64,000 nucleotides of DNA, from positions 620,001-684,000 of the forward strand of contig JAGMVK010000022.1 of NCBI GenBank assembly GCA_020747065.1, in the 5' to 3' direction. The stretch's first letter is position 1. Every line of letters begins with the position of its first letter. The notes beneath the pieces were generated by a model. That model did not search any database. It saw only the letters and a program-made list of their open reading frames with translations, and had not been told where the DNA came from. The stretch comes from Cadophora sp. MPI-SDFR-AT-0126. Taxonomy: Eukaryota; Ascomycota; Leotiomycetes; Helotiales; Ploettnerulaceae. The position numbers were made by a program, and so were the translations under genes. Shown in pieces: positions 1-10,256 of this stretch.

Positions 1-266
1 TGCGTTGGGCACATACAGAGATAAGACCTGGCCTGATGACTGGACCAGCGTGACGCAGGATGGAAAGAGGACAGCTCAGTTTGGTATGTTGTCCACTGCT
101 GCCTGTTCTTACAACTGCTAACTTTGGGGCAGAGCATACTTTATTAGTGACGGCTGATGGTGTCGAGGTCTTGACAGCAAGACTTCCAAATTCTCCTGGA
201 GGACCAGTACCAATGCCAGTTGTAGAATCAGCGACGAATGGGGAGAAGGTTGAACCTGCGAAATGA
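1..266 (+). CDS. MAP1: Methionine aminopeptidase 1, C-terminal end (partial)
   Basis: This is the 3' end of a type 1 methionine aminopeptidase, the cytosolic metalloenzyme that removes the initiator Met from new proteins. The window opens inside the gene; the frame is open from base 2. The first exon ends at 83 (GT at 84-85) and the last exon is 133-266 (AG at 131-132), stop TGA. The joined reading gives [10 protein letters not shown], then RTAQFEHTLLVT and [12 protein letters not shown], which is the characteristic MetAP1 tail. The Glu of QFEHT is, by family knowledge, one of the active-site metal ligands; its codon is split by the intron (g|ag). Only about 72 residues are visible. The last 15 residues after PMP are not conserved. 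Identity is confident from the tail alone; the rest of the gene lies to the left. Confidence 0.9.
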
Positions 267-904
267 TACCCTTGAGCTTGGAGTTGAATTGGCCGTGGGC
301 ATGGTGGCAAGCAAAATAGTGTAAAATCAAAATATCATCAGCGTGAAACATAACCCAATACAAATGAAGGCAAGGAGACACAGTGTCTTCAAAGGCCATG
401 ATGTTGACTTTTGTTCCCATTCTCAATAAATCCATCCACCTGCTCAAGTCCAGAATTGATCCCCTGACATGTGAGCGATCAACTCCTCTAATAACCGAGC
501 CAATCCCAAGCCGGTCCAACTGGAGCTTCTCATTTTTGCCCTGGTGCAGTGTGCCAACAAAAGCCCAGCACCAGCTCCACCACGCGCGAGAACGGCAGCC
601 TCACAGCACAACGCAAGGCATTTCATCATTCCGTCAGACTTCGTCCGACCTCAACCTTGCCTCAACTTGACCTCGACCTCGTCGTCTTACGATCCTCCAC
701 CCCACACAACCAGCTGCAATAGCTTCCAATCTCCAGTACATCCCATTCTCAAAACTCCCACTCCTCCCGCCACCTCGAGTTCATCAGCACGACGAATCCC
801 CCGCCTCCTCTCCACTTTCCTCAAGCCTCCCCAACCCAGCCCAGCCCAGCCTACCGAAAGCCAAAAGCTAACGCCAGCCAACTACGAAAACCCTTTCGCG
901 CAAC

Positions 905-970
<66 letters not shown>

Positions 971-1141
971 TCCCCTCCTTCCCACCACGACACAACATCT
1001 CCAACCAGCAAAGCAAGACAAGCTTCACTGCGACCGACTGCGCCGTGATTGAGCATACTTCCCAACAAGAAAGGGATAATTCACGAATACTTATCTGCTC
1101 TGCCTTGGTCTGCGCTCCTGCGCTCGTACTCATAGCCCATC
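267..1141. other. Intergenic: MAP1 3' side and ERV14 promoter/5' UTR
   Basis: No convincing gene. The right half is strongly C- and A-rich on the + strand (about 640-1060), typical of a fungal promoter and 5' leader, and holds the GCAA microsatellite. Open frames on both strands here are low-complexity (Ala/Cys/Leu or Lys/Gln/Ala/Ser runs from the repeat) and are not taken as genes. Confidence 0.6.
905..970 (+). repeat. (GCAA)n tetranucleotide microsatellite
   Basis: About 16 uninterrupted copies of GCAA in the presumed promoter or 5' UTR of ERV14, ending about 170 bases before its ATG. Perfect copies suggest recent expansion. Confidence 0.97.
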
Positions 1142-1948
1142 ATGATGTCCGGCGAGGCATGGCTGTACCTGCTGGCGGTACTGATCAACGCCGTCAACTT
1201 GTTCCTGCAGGTTTTCTTCACCATCATGTATAGTGATTTGGAATGGTGCGTCTCCTCCCTTCCAACTCCCCCTCCGCATTCCCCATCTACAAAGCTCCTC
1301 CCAACACCAAATCGAGGAAGAAACCTGCTCGATAAGCCTCAGCTGTTGTCCAGCGGGTTTGCAGACTTGCAAACTTTGTGTTATATGGGGATAATTGCTA
1401 ATGGGGAGTGACTACAGTGACTACATCAACCCTATCGACCTTTGCAACCGCCTCAACACATACATTGTTCCCGAAGCTGCCGTCCATGGCTTTTTGACCT
1501 TCCTCTTCCTTATCAATGGGTATTGGGTTGCGCTTTTACTCAACTTGCCTCTTTTGGCTTTCAATGTTAAGAAGTATGTTCAAATACCTTTTCCTTGAGA
1601 CCAATTTCATCCTTCCGGATAAGCTGGAACTCGAAGCTTCATGCTCAAATTTTGGGTGGAAGAGAGAGGGATTTCCATGTTACCCGGACTTGACTGACAA
1701 ATTCGCTTGCAGAATACTCGATAACGCACACTTGTTGGATGCTACGGAGATCTTCAGGAAACTCAATGTTCACAAAAAGGTACGGGACTTTCTCTCTGAG
1801 GTGGTGTTGTGGTTGGGGTCTTTGAAGGAGTGGGGGCTAATCAAACCGTGAACAGGAATCATTCATCAAACTCGGCTTCCATCTCGTTATGTTTTTCTTT
1901 TATTTATATTCTATGATCGTAGCTTTGATACGCGATGAATCGAATTGA
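1142..1948 (+). CDS. ERV14: ER-vesicle cargo receptor Erv14 (cornichon family)
   Basis: Erv14 is a three-helix ER membrane protein that recruits transmembrane cargo into COPII vesicles. Four exons join in frame: 1142-1245, 1418-1573, 1713-1779 and 1856-1948 (420 bases, 139 aa, the usual length). Donors are GTGCGT, GTATGT and GTACGG; acceptors CAG, CAG and CAG. Visible family blocks are the N-terminal helix ([16 protein letters not shown]), [13 protein letters not shown], the lumenal/second helix with [38 protein letters not shown] and the last helix [23 protein letters not shown] is the cornichon signature. Two ATGs are adjacent (1142 and 1145); the second matches the common MSGEAW start, so the true protein may be one residue shorter. 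It is on the same strand as PRP17 with its own promoter. Confidence 0.96.
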
Positions 1949-2536
1949 CTCGACTCTGCGATCAGAGTAAAATACGCGGAGGCATGAGTTTGGTGGAGTT
2001 ATATGATGTGTGGTTGAGTGAGGGTTCAGGAAGGGGCTGGTGGATGGAGCAGTGTTAAGCGAAGCGAGGCGGTACAAGGTATATAGAGGGGCGAGGACGG
2101 GAATCATATGTATGAGAACATTCAACGACTAGACATGATGGACGGCGGCTAGGAGTCTCGTGCTTCATTCGGTGTGCGGTACTGTGTTGCGTGGTTTGGT
2201 GGGCATATCAAACCGGGACCTCTTAATGGGGTTATTTGCGGATAGATCCAGGAGCATGCTGGTAATAGCATGTTTTGATCTAATCTTCGGTAATTAATAA
2301 TGATTGTGACAAACTCGAGCTTTGTGCAAAGGTCCAAGTGATTTTCAGGACATTTCCAAGCCTATCACGTGGGGGCCAAAAATAAGGTTGTCATTAGCGC
2401 GGGCTGAGCTTCTGACATGCTGGGACGAAATAAAATCAACTTGCGACATCTCTTCTAGAGCTTCACAACGACCCCAAGGCTTACCTGCGTTGCGTGTGGC
2501 AATTACTCCAGCAAGTATCCTTGCCTAGTCCTCAAC
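1949..2536. other. Intergenic: ERV14 3' UTR and PRP17 promoter
   Basis: No gene seen. The stretch holds the ERV14 3' side and the PRP17 upstream region. I see no repeat or RNA gene in it. Confidence 0.6.
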
Positions 2537-4117
2537 ATGGCAGATTTCGGGGCCTACCCGCCTAACATGGCGCCTCAAAACGCCTTGATAGTCCGACAAG
2601 CAGCAGGCCAAAACCACGAAGTCGTTCAATACACAGCAGAAGACCTATCACGACCAACTCAAGGCCCCGCCAATCCTTTCAAAGACGAAGTCAATTCCTT
2701 GAAACGCAAAAATGTCCTCACTGGCTTCGCAGAAGAAACCTATATAAGTGAACACACCTTCCGGAGTCAACATCGCGCCGTGGAACGTGGGCCTGGTAGA
2801 GAGTACCAGGGGGGGCAGGCACAGAAAGTCGAGGCTGCAAGGATACGAGCAAAGAGGCAGAAGAAGGGCGATGCGACTGTTGCGGAGGGAGATAATGCGT
2901 ATGTGGGTCCTTGGGCCAAGTACCAGCGCGTCGAGTATGAGGATGTAGAGGAGGGAGATGAGTTGGCGAGTGACGAGGAGTATGACGAGGTTGAAGAAGA
3001 GGAAGATGTGATTGAGAGTGGTGCGGTGGTTCCTGCGCTGCCGCAAGCTATTGCCAAACGGAAAGAGGCCGAGGAGTTGGGTGCTGAAACGTCGAGGTTT
3101 GAGGGCAGTGAACAGTATGATTACCAGGGAAGGACGTACATGCATGTTCCGCAGGATCTAGACATCGATTTGAGGAAAGAACCTGGAAGTACGAAGAACT
3201 ATGTGCCGAAAAAGTTGGTACATACTTGGAAGAGTCATACCAAACCTATTGCTGGATTGCGCTTCTTCCCTGGCTCAGGGCATCTACTGCTTTCTGGAAG
3301 TGCAGATACGACGGTCAAGATTTGGGATGTGTATCATCAAAAGGAGTTACTACGGACGTATTCTGGACATACGAAGGCCTTGTCAGACATCACATTTAAT
3401 GCCTCGGGAACACAATTCCTCTCCGCCTCCTACGACCGCATGATGAAGCTTTGGGACACGGAAACAGGTCAATGCATCAATCGCTTCACAACGGGCAAGA
3501 CCCCTCACGTCGTGAAATTCAACCCCTCGCCCGAGCATTCCAACGAATTCCTGGCAGGCATGTCCGACAAGAAAATCATCCAATTCGACATCCGTACCCG
3601 CGAAATTGTACAGGAATACGACCATCATCTCGCAGCTATAAACACCATAACATTCGTCGACGAGAACCGCCGCTTCATGACTACTTCCGACGACAAATCC
3701 CTCCGAGCCTGGGACTACAATATTCCCGTCCCCATCAAGTACATCGCCGAGCCGCACATGTATGCCATGACGCGCGCATCTGCCCATCCATCAGGCAAAT
3801 ACGTCGCATATCAAAGTTCTGACAACAATATCTTCGTGTATGGCGCGAACGACAAGTTTCGTCAGAATAGGAAGAAAGTCTTCAAGGGACATAATAATGC
3901 CGGGTATGCGATTGATGTGGCTTGTAGTCCAGATGGACAATTCGTAGCGAGTGGCGATAGTGGTGGATATGTCTGCTTCTGGGATTGGAAGACCTGTAAG
4001 ATGTGGCATAAGATGCAGGCGAGTGATGGGGCGGTTACATGTGTGGAGTGGCATCCGCAGGAAACGAGTAAGGTTGTCACGGCAGGGTTGGATGGCGCGA
4101 TTAAGTATTGGGATTAG
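2537..4117 (+). CDS. PRP17: Pre-mRNA processing factor Prp17/Cdc40, WD40 protein
   Basis: Prp17 (Cdc40) is a spliceosome component needed for the second catalytic step and, in yeast, for cell-cycle progress. The gene is one exon, 526 aa. The N-terminal part carries the family start (PNMAPQNALIVRQ) and ENPFK-like block, followed by a strongly acidic stretch (about residues 130-165, EDVEEGDELASDEEYDEVEE). From about residue 225 to the end lies a seven-bladed WD40 propeller with clear repeats such as LSGSADTTVKIWD, FLSASYDRMMKLWDTETG and the terminal VVTAGLDGAIKYWD. The protein ends on the last blade, as in the family. The ATG at 2537 follows CAAC and begins the conserved N-terminus. Cellular site: nucleus. 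No intron is needed or seen, which is common for this gene in fungi. Confidence 0.97.
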   Translation: MADFGAYPPNMAPQNALIVRQAAGQNHEVVQYTAEDLSRPTQGPANPFKDEVNSLKRKNVLTGFAEETYISEHTFRSQHRAVERGPGREYQGGQAQKVEAARIRAKRQKKGDATVAEGDNAYVGPWAKYQRVEYEDVEEGDELASDEEYDEVEEEEDVIESGAVVPALPQAIAKRKEAEELGAETSRFEGSEQYDYQGRTYMHVPQDLDIDLRKEPGSTKNYVPKKLVHTWKSHTKPIAGLRFFPGSGHLLLSGSADTTVKIWDVYHQKELLRTYSGHTKALSDITFNASGTQFLSASYDRMMKLWDTETGQCINRFTTGKTPHVVKFNPSPEHSNEFLAGMSDKKIIQFDIRTREIVQEYDHHLAAINTITFVDENRRFMTTSDDKSLRAWDYNIPVPIKYIAEPHMYAMTRASAHPSGKYVAYQSSDNNIFVYGANDKFRQNRKKVFKGHNNAGYAIDVACSPDGQFVASGDSGGYVCFWDWKTCKMWHKMQASDGAVTCVEWHPQETSKVVTAGLDGAIKYWD

Positions 4118-4740
4118 GTGAGCGAAGGGTGGCATTGCCTGGCGTTTGGGTGGGATGGAGAAGAGATGATTTTCTTCACTTACTGGATTTGTAGGAATAG
4201 GCATACCTTCTTGTGTGCTAAATGGAAAACAAAGTTCCTTCCTGCTCCCATGAGATCGTATTGATCACTTCTCCTTCGTTCAATATCACCTCGCCTAGCG
4301 ACCTACTTATCGGTTTCGGTGAGCCGACGCAGTATCATTTTAGTTCTCTAAGTCTTCGTCGAGTAGCTGGTTATCGTTTTGTGACAAGAGCTGGAAGTAT
4401 TTTGCAAACGCAGATATGTCACGAGCCAATATCAAGACTACCATACCAGTCTGTTGATTTCTCGTCTCGCTTCTGCCTGGCTACGAACAGTAGTGGCTGA
4501 GCACAGCCACTCCGTAGCTTCAGTGCCAATTCAGCTCAACTCACCTCAGCTCTTCGTCACTTCATCATCTTCTCTCTCACTCTCGTAAATCTTATTCCCG
4601 TATATCTCATACTCCATTTAACAAATCTTGATACTCATCATGAGTGACATTCTTCCACTCCACTCACAACATGCTTTCCAATAAAATAGATCTAACCATT
4701 TATCCACCTCATCCCATCCCACCTAACCTTCACACCCACA
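4118..4740. other. Intergenic: PRP17 3' side and upstream region of next gene
   Basis: No convincing gene. A 92-codon frame at 4222-4500 has no recognisable feature. The last 200 bases become C/T/A-rich, promoter-like. Confidence 0.5.
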
Positions 4741-5322
4741 ATGCCTCACACTCACACTCACCCACCTCCACCTCCACCTCCCCACGCCACCGAGCCCTGG
4801 GGATGGACCCTCCCCTCCACCCAACACATCCTCACCTCCCTCGACACCCTCTCCCAACTCCTCGCTCCAAGCGACCTCATCCGTGTCCCTGGAAGCCACC
4901 TCAAAATCCCAGGCGAGATCCGGCCTAGGACGAAGAGTCTGCAGCAGGTTCTTAGGAGCGTGATGTTTTTCGAGGGTGGGAGAGACGTTATGAGGGAGGT
5001 TAGGGAGAGGATGCGAAGGCTTGAATCGGACCTCACTGAATTCATAAACAGTGAAGATGTCTCATCACTTCTTCACTCCCAACTTGAGAGGGGTGGGAAA
5101 GACGAGGGCAAAGGCAAGGGGGAGAGTGGTCAGAAGGTAAGGAATAGGAGGCGCGAAATTATCTTTGAGAAGAAACTAGGCAGTGTGGAGTTGAAAAGGA
5201 GGAAAGATGCGCTGAGTAGTGAGAGGAGAGCGAAGGTGCTCCAGTTGATGGGGGAATTGGAGAGGAGGATTGAGGGGGATTTGAGGGGTGTGGAGGATTT
5301 GATGTGGCCGAGGAAGATGTAA
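4741..5322 (+). CDS. Hypothetical protein, basic, predicted coiled coil
   Basis: A 193-residue single-exon frame that I do not recognise. It starts with a His/Pro-rich leader (MPHTHTHPPPPPPP), then a compact region (PWGWTLPSTQHILTSLDTL) and a highly charged helical C-terminal half (about residues 85-190) rich in Arg, Glu and Lys, likely coiled coil. No signal peptide, membrane segment or catalytic motif is visible. The upstream 60 bases are CA-rich as in fungal leaders. It is most likely a real gene because the frame is open over its whole length with little stop-codon pressure relaxed in other frames, but I have no homologue to cite. An alternative is a random frame in GA-rich DNA. Confidence 0.55.
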   Translation: MPHTHTHPPPPPPPHATEPWGWTLPSTQHILTSLDTLSQLLAPSDLIRVPGSHLKIPGEIRPRTKSLQQVLRSVMFFEGGRDVMREVRERMRRLESDLTEFINSEDVSSLLHSQLERGGKDEGKGKGESGQKVRNRRREIIFEKKLGSVELKRRKDALSSERRAKVLQLMGELERRIEGDLRGVEDLMWPRKM

Positions 5323-5409
5323 GATCTTGTCTTTCTTTCTATCTTGCTTTTGGCATTGCTGTTTGATATATCTGCATTTGGTTGTGGAGTGTTGTTTTAA
5401 TTATTTACC

Positions 5410-5706
5410 ATGAGGATGAGGATGAGGATGAGGATGACTGAAGTACTGATGCAGCGTAGAATCAAATTCGACTCCCCGGCATCTTCTACGCGAGATGAAG
5501 TACATGATGAGGAATCGCAGTACTGGATTGTAAGAATTTGGGTCTGGATATGCGAGTTAGTTGAGGAGATTTGGGAGGATGGTGGGGAGATTGTGAGCGG
5601 TGTTTTAAGAGGGTGTTGGGGGCTTCTTCGGGCTTGGAATTTGCTTGTGTTGGGAACTGTGTTGGTTGGAGGTCTTGCATTTGTGGTTGCGTACTTGCAC
5701 ATTTAG
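5410..5706 (+). CDS. Possible small single-pass membrane protein
   Basis: A 98-codon frame starting inside a GATGAG hexamer repeat (about 5410-5436), so the first residues read (MR)n. The N-terminal half is acidic; the C-terminal 25 residues (NLLVLGTVLVGGLAFVVAYL) form a good transmembrane helix followed by only two residues, i.e. tail-anchored topology. It lies 87 bases after the previous stop on the same strand. I see no known family. It could also be the 3' UTR of the preceding gene, so confidence is low. Confidence 0.3.
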   Translation: MRMRMRMRMTEVLMQRRIKFDSPASSTRDEVHDEESQYWIVRIWVWICELVEEIWEDGGEIVSGVLRGCWGLLRAWNLLVLGTVLVGGLAFVVAYLHI

Positions 5707-6562
5707 ATGCCGGCTCTTGATGGAAATATGGTATCGGAAACGGTGAAGGAATGATCTAGTAGAAAAATTGCAAAGGTACGTAAGTTTTCAAGACTTGGAG
5801 CTCTTGATTTTTTTTAAAAAAAAACATCTACTGGTTTATTTACTGAATCTGGCCTAGCCTGTGTAACATACTTAACCTCTCATTCGGCAACAATATAGCT
5901 CGATCTAGCCGGTATGGGAGATCGCGATGGCGACTACGGAAAGCCGTGGCGCAAATGATGAGTTTCTTAGAAGACATAAAATGTCCGCAGAAAGAGTCAG
6001 GACACATGGCTGGCCGAGACCTAGGCCGACGTGGCCGCAAGGAGAGTAGTAGTGGTTGAGGGGAAACGGGGAGGGACGGGGGACGAACCAAGTGGATACG
6101 ACTCCGAAGAAGATTGGGAAAACGGGGCATGCCTGAATGTGTGGTTAGCCATCGTCTCTATGTGAGAGATTCAGTGTCCACTCTTCCGTTCCCTGTCGAC
6201 GCCTTTTGGTGAGGATCCTATAGTTGAGAGGGAAAATATGTTTCTGTCGTCGCGCCTGGAAACTGGCTCTCTTAATGACCTTTCCTCGCCAACAACAACA
6301 CAACCTAGCCAAACCCTCAAACTCTCCGGAGCAAACCAACCCGTCCTATCACTCTCTTCCCAAAGTAACGACTGCTCATCGCTTTGTGTTCCCGACTCTG
6401 GAAATCTCCACGGCGCGATTTTGGATCACGCTCTTCAGATTATGGAAGGCAGGCGAGGAGATGAGGTATTTAAGTATTATGGAAAATTGTACAGAGGATG
6501 ATAAGATTCGTCAGATCCGCGTCAGTGAAGCGTTTTGAAATACCCCGATCACCATCCCGATA
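5707..6562. other. Intergenic between convergent genes
   Basis: No gene supported. The + strand genes on the left and the minus-strand CorA-like gene on the right converge here, so it should hold two 3' UTRs. Frames at 6145-6538 on either strand show no family features. Confidence 0.5.
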
Positions 6563-8889
6563 TCACCCAACCATGCCCTCACCAATTCGAGATCCCCTCC
6601 GCACCGGCGCAGTATGCCGCCGAACAGGAGGCCGATCAAATGCTTCCTCCTCGGCATAGGTCTCCATGGGTTCCTTCTCGTTCGATTCCTCGCCATCTCG
6701 CTCTTCTCTATTCCCAATCCTGTCTCCGACTACGCCACCAAAGTTCATGGTTCCATGCACTATGCGTCCTCCACCGTCTATATTGATAGCACCATGCTTT
6801 GAACCCGCAGCGACATCACCACCTATAACCCCACGATACCCCTCCGCACTGCCCCTACTCCCCCCATAATAACTGCCACTAGAAGTGATACTGCTCCCTC
6901 GCCCACTACTCACACTTCCCCTTCCACTATCCCCCTCCCCAGACCTCCTCCTTCTACTCCCTCTCTCACCCTCATCCTCACCCTCCTTCGCACCTGCTTC
7001 TCCTTTCTTGCCCTTTTCCGCCTTCCCCCTCTTCCCATCCTTCCCCTTCTCCTCTCCAATCTCCTCTCTTGCAATCCTATCCAACTCCTCACTCCTCCTA
7101 TTAAAGGCCCTCTCCCAGACCATCCAAATCGCAAGCGTGATGAGCGTGAGCGGCACCGTGATGGCCCAGTAGAACCAGAAGCGTGGCTTGGGCACTCTAG
7201 ACCAGCTGCTGGCGTCCCAGTCGAAGAGCGGCACGGCGAAGAGGGTGCTGATGAATGTGCCCGGGAGGACGACCATGGTGAGGAGGGAGATGGATTTCAT
7301 TCTGGAGGTGGGTGAGAGGTGTTAGTGGGTTTGGCTGTGGCGAGGAAGAAGGAAGATGAGGGAGAGGAGGTAAGGATATATAGGGCGTGGCTGGACCTAC
7401 GCGGAGCTGTCTCGTTTGCTGGCTACGGCGATGGATTTCGAGTCTTTGGCTATCTCGATGTTTTGCTGGATGTCTCGCTGGGCGATGAGGTTGTATACCT
7501 GCATTGACTTAGTCTGTGTTCGGAACTTAGAGTTGGGAAACGTACTGTTTGGTTTTGGATGGTGGCGAGCTCCTTATAATGCCCAAAGACGTCAATCTGC
7601 CACACTGTCAGGTACCACTATGCCGATTCGCATTTCAAGCGGAACTCTTGAACCAACTCTGGCAAGAGTTCGGTTCGAGTTCTAAGTCAACTTACATGCA
7701 TCGAAAGCTTATTATGCGCCGCTCTCGAGATATCCAAAAGAACCTCCGAGTCCCTCTCAAACCTTTCTCTCTCTTCATCTTTCAACAGACTTATAATCCT
7801 CCCGCCCTTCTTAACATCCAACACCCCCATCGTATCCTTAATGAACTCAAACAACCTCACCGCATTCTGAGCCCTCAATCGGTCCAGACTAATCGTCTGT
7901 CCAAGAAAACTCAAATCGAGGGTCATACTCGCCCAATCATGTTCCTTTTCCTGACCATCCGGATTGACAGCCCACATGGCTCCGACATGACCCGTCTTTC
8001 TCTGAATGTCGAACACTCGCCCGATGATGTCGCCGATGTTGCTGACTGCCCAGATACTGTTGAGTTCAATGAAGAGGACGGAGAGTGGAAGGGGGTGTGA
8101 TGCCAGGGTCTTGAAACTGCGGACACCGCGAAGGATGTCGGCTCGGTCGCCTTTGGATGTGGTGCGGAGGAAGCCTTTGGTTATTCGTGTACGAGCGTCC
8201 CATGTAAATGTTATGTTGTGGTCGTCTGGTGCTGAGACTCCTTGGTCGATTATGAACCCTAATCGCAACGTTAGCACTGTTTACAGATCGTTGGGACGGG
8301 GTTCCTGACCGATATGAGAGTCAGAGGGAGGTCCAGCTAGTTCCGACAGCGTATGTCGGCTGTAACAGCCTCTAGATGAATAGTACCCTTGAAGAAAAGA
8401 GACGGGAAGTTTGAATTCCGCCATTATTTTACGCATGGTGTCTTGCGAAAATCCAAATGTGTCCCTCCAGCCACGCTTGTATTGAATGGTTGATATCCTG
8501 GTCACGTGTCAGCACTTTGCCCAGGTCTCGTTCATGAGTTGAAGCATCATGATAACATGATATGGGTGGACGTTCTAACAATGGTTTCCGACTTACAGCA
8601 ACCTGGTACCGCCGGTAACAGTATTCATCTTGTCGTCAAGCGGCGGCTCCCTCGCCAGCCATTCAGGCACCTCATCATGATCTAGTCTTCCCTCGAGAAC
8701 ACTCACGCTTCCCCCCTGATATGATCAGCCTTGACTCTTATCATCACAATTCTCGGAATTTCTCACCGGATAATTCCACATCTCGATATACGAACTTCCA
8801 GATGGAGCATAAACATCATCTCTATCTGATCTCTGGAAAACGCAATCATCGCTCATGTACCACTCCACGCCTCTTCCATAGTCCGCCAT
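6563..8889 (-). CDS. CorA-like Mg2+ transporter-domain membrane protein
   Basis: A fungal CorA-like protein, predicted to be a divalent-metal transporter or a relative without proven transport. Exons on the minus strand join in frame: ...8767, 8715-8597, 8497-8310, 8258-7696, 7596-7546, 7498-7401, 7301-6563. The core ends with the two hallmark helices: SISLLTMVVLPGTFISTLF (TM1) and WFYWAITVPLTLITLAIWMVW (TM2), preceded by a long soluble, mostly helical region (VFDIQRKTGHV, ERERFERDSEVLLDISRAAH). The bacterial GMN pore signature is absent after TM1; PLFDW stands there, as is usual in this fungal branch. After TM2 there is an unusually long 190-residue tail, first Lys/Glu/Gly-rich, then Ser/Arg-rich. 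The start is uncertain: the first exon is open up to 8967 behind an AG, and no ATG precedes it; 8889 is the first in-frame ATG. Further 5' exons may exist. Confidence 0.82.
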
Positions 8890-8967
8890 ATTTTTTTCGT
8901 CAAATCCACTTGTCGCGTTCGTCCCAGATTTTAGAATGTTGTTGACTGACTTTCGCAAGGAGTCGTG

Positions 8968-10256
8968 CTTTCAGGCTTCATTTCAGGATGTCAGCTCTAG
9001 TGTTAGCCGCTTCCAAGCGCTGTAGTAGGCCCATCCTTCTGTTCGACTAGCCAACAGATTCTCGACAATTGAGCCTCTTTTCTGCAGCAGCCCCTGCAAG
9101 CGCCCGGCGACGAGCAGGCGGCACGGAACGACGATTGATGAGAACCACATCGACCGAGACATCCTGGCCCCTTTTCGACGACAGCGGGATGGTCCGCTTT
9201 CCACTCTCGTTTTCCCTACTCTTCATTCCTCTTGCACTTCTTCCCTTGCTCTTGTGAAAGGTCCCTATCTCCTTATGCTGCTTTGGGAAAATGGCCCATT
9301 CGGGAATCGTCAACTGTAAGGTTGCACGGCCTGAACCCTACAAGGCTGATGTTGTGCTGTCCTCTAGGCTATTTGTGGAACTGTGGCGGAAATAATTCCT
9401 GTTCATGTTTGGTCGGGCTGAATTCTACGCCCCAGTGCGTACCAGAGAGTCTACAAGACGTCGTATCTAACACACCAAGCTGATAGAATTATTCGCTCCT
9501 GGTTGCCTCTCAAATGAAGAGACATATTTCGGCATTGTCGCTCGTACGCGCTGCGAGCCTTGCTGCAAGTATATTTCATATGAACTCGAACACCAAAAGA
9601 TTCCACCAATGGAAGAATGAAATTAAGAACGATCATGAAGAAATGTATCAAGTGCCTACCGTTTAATGGTATTGATCTTCAGTGACAGGTGATTTCAAGT
9701 AGGCTCTGGACAAAAGATTTCTTTTTGTGGCTGTGAGCCGGACACATGAGGATGATATGCTTAACTAAGGGGCCATGAGATATCCCGGCTTATGCTTATT
9801 ATCAGAAGAACGACGAAAAAGAGTCGACACTATCGTGCCCACAAGAGAGGTTTGGTAAGAGGAGGCTGACCTTCCATGAATTGATTGATCTGATTGGCTA
9901 GCTGACCTCACCCCATCTTTCCCAAAGCAACCCACCAACCCCGATAATACGTCTGCGAGGACCTGCACTTCGCCGACCTAGATATATATACCTAGTTGAA
10001 CGGTAAGGTGTCAGAGGGCCTGGCTGTCTGAGGTAAGCACATGCCTTGGTACAAAGTAGATAAACACAAGTGACAAAAGGTGCACTATCATCTAGACACC
10101 TAGGCGGAGGCCTCAATGCCAACGCTGTGACGGTTTTCGGCATCAGTACCATCGGTTGACGCCTTGCTGCCGTAGATACCAACGCTCTGGCGCTTTTCGG
10201 TAACCAGTTGGCCTAAACACAGAGGTTTGTACAGTCGCCGGAACCAATTAATTCAG
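8968..10256. other. Intergenic, no confident gene
   Basis: The left 350 bases may hold unresolved 5' exons or the promoter of the CorA-like gene (the minus strand has short open frames at 9000-9310, but none joins with proper splice phase that I can find). The rest shows no recognisable gene, RNA or repeat. Confidence 0.45.

Noticed and set aside
118..519. 133-codon minus frame
   Set aside because: It lies over the real MAP1 exon and 3' side, with no domain or splice support.
868..1133. Minus-strand frames with repeated Cys-Leu-Leu-Ala
   Set aside because: They are only the GCAA microsatellite read in translation; no flanking coding features.
9047..9313. Minus frames proposed as 5' exons of the CorA-like gene
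   Set aside because: None has a donor in the right phase to join the acceptor before 8967.
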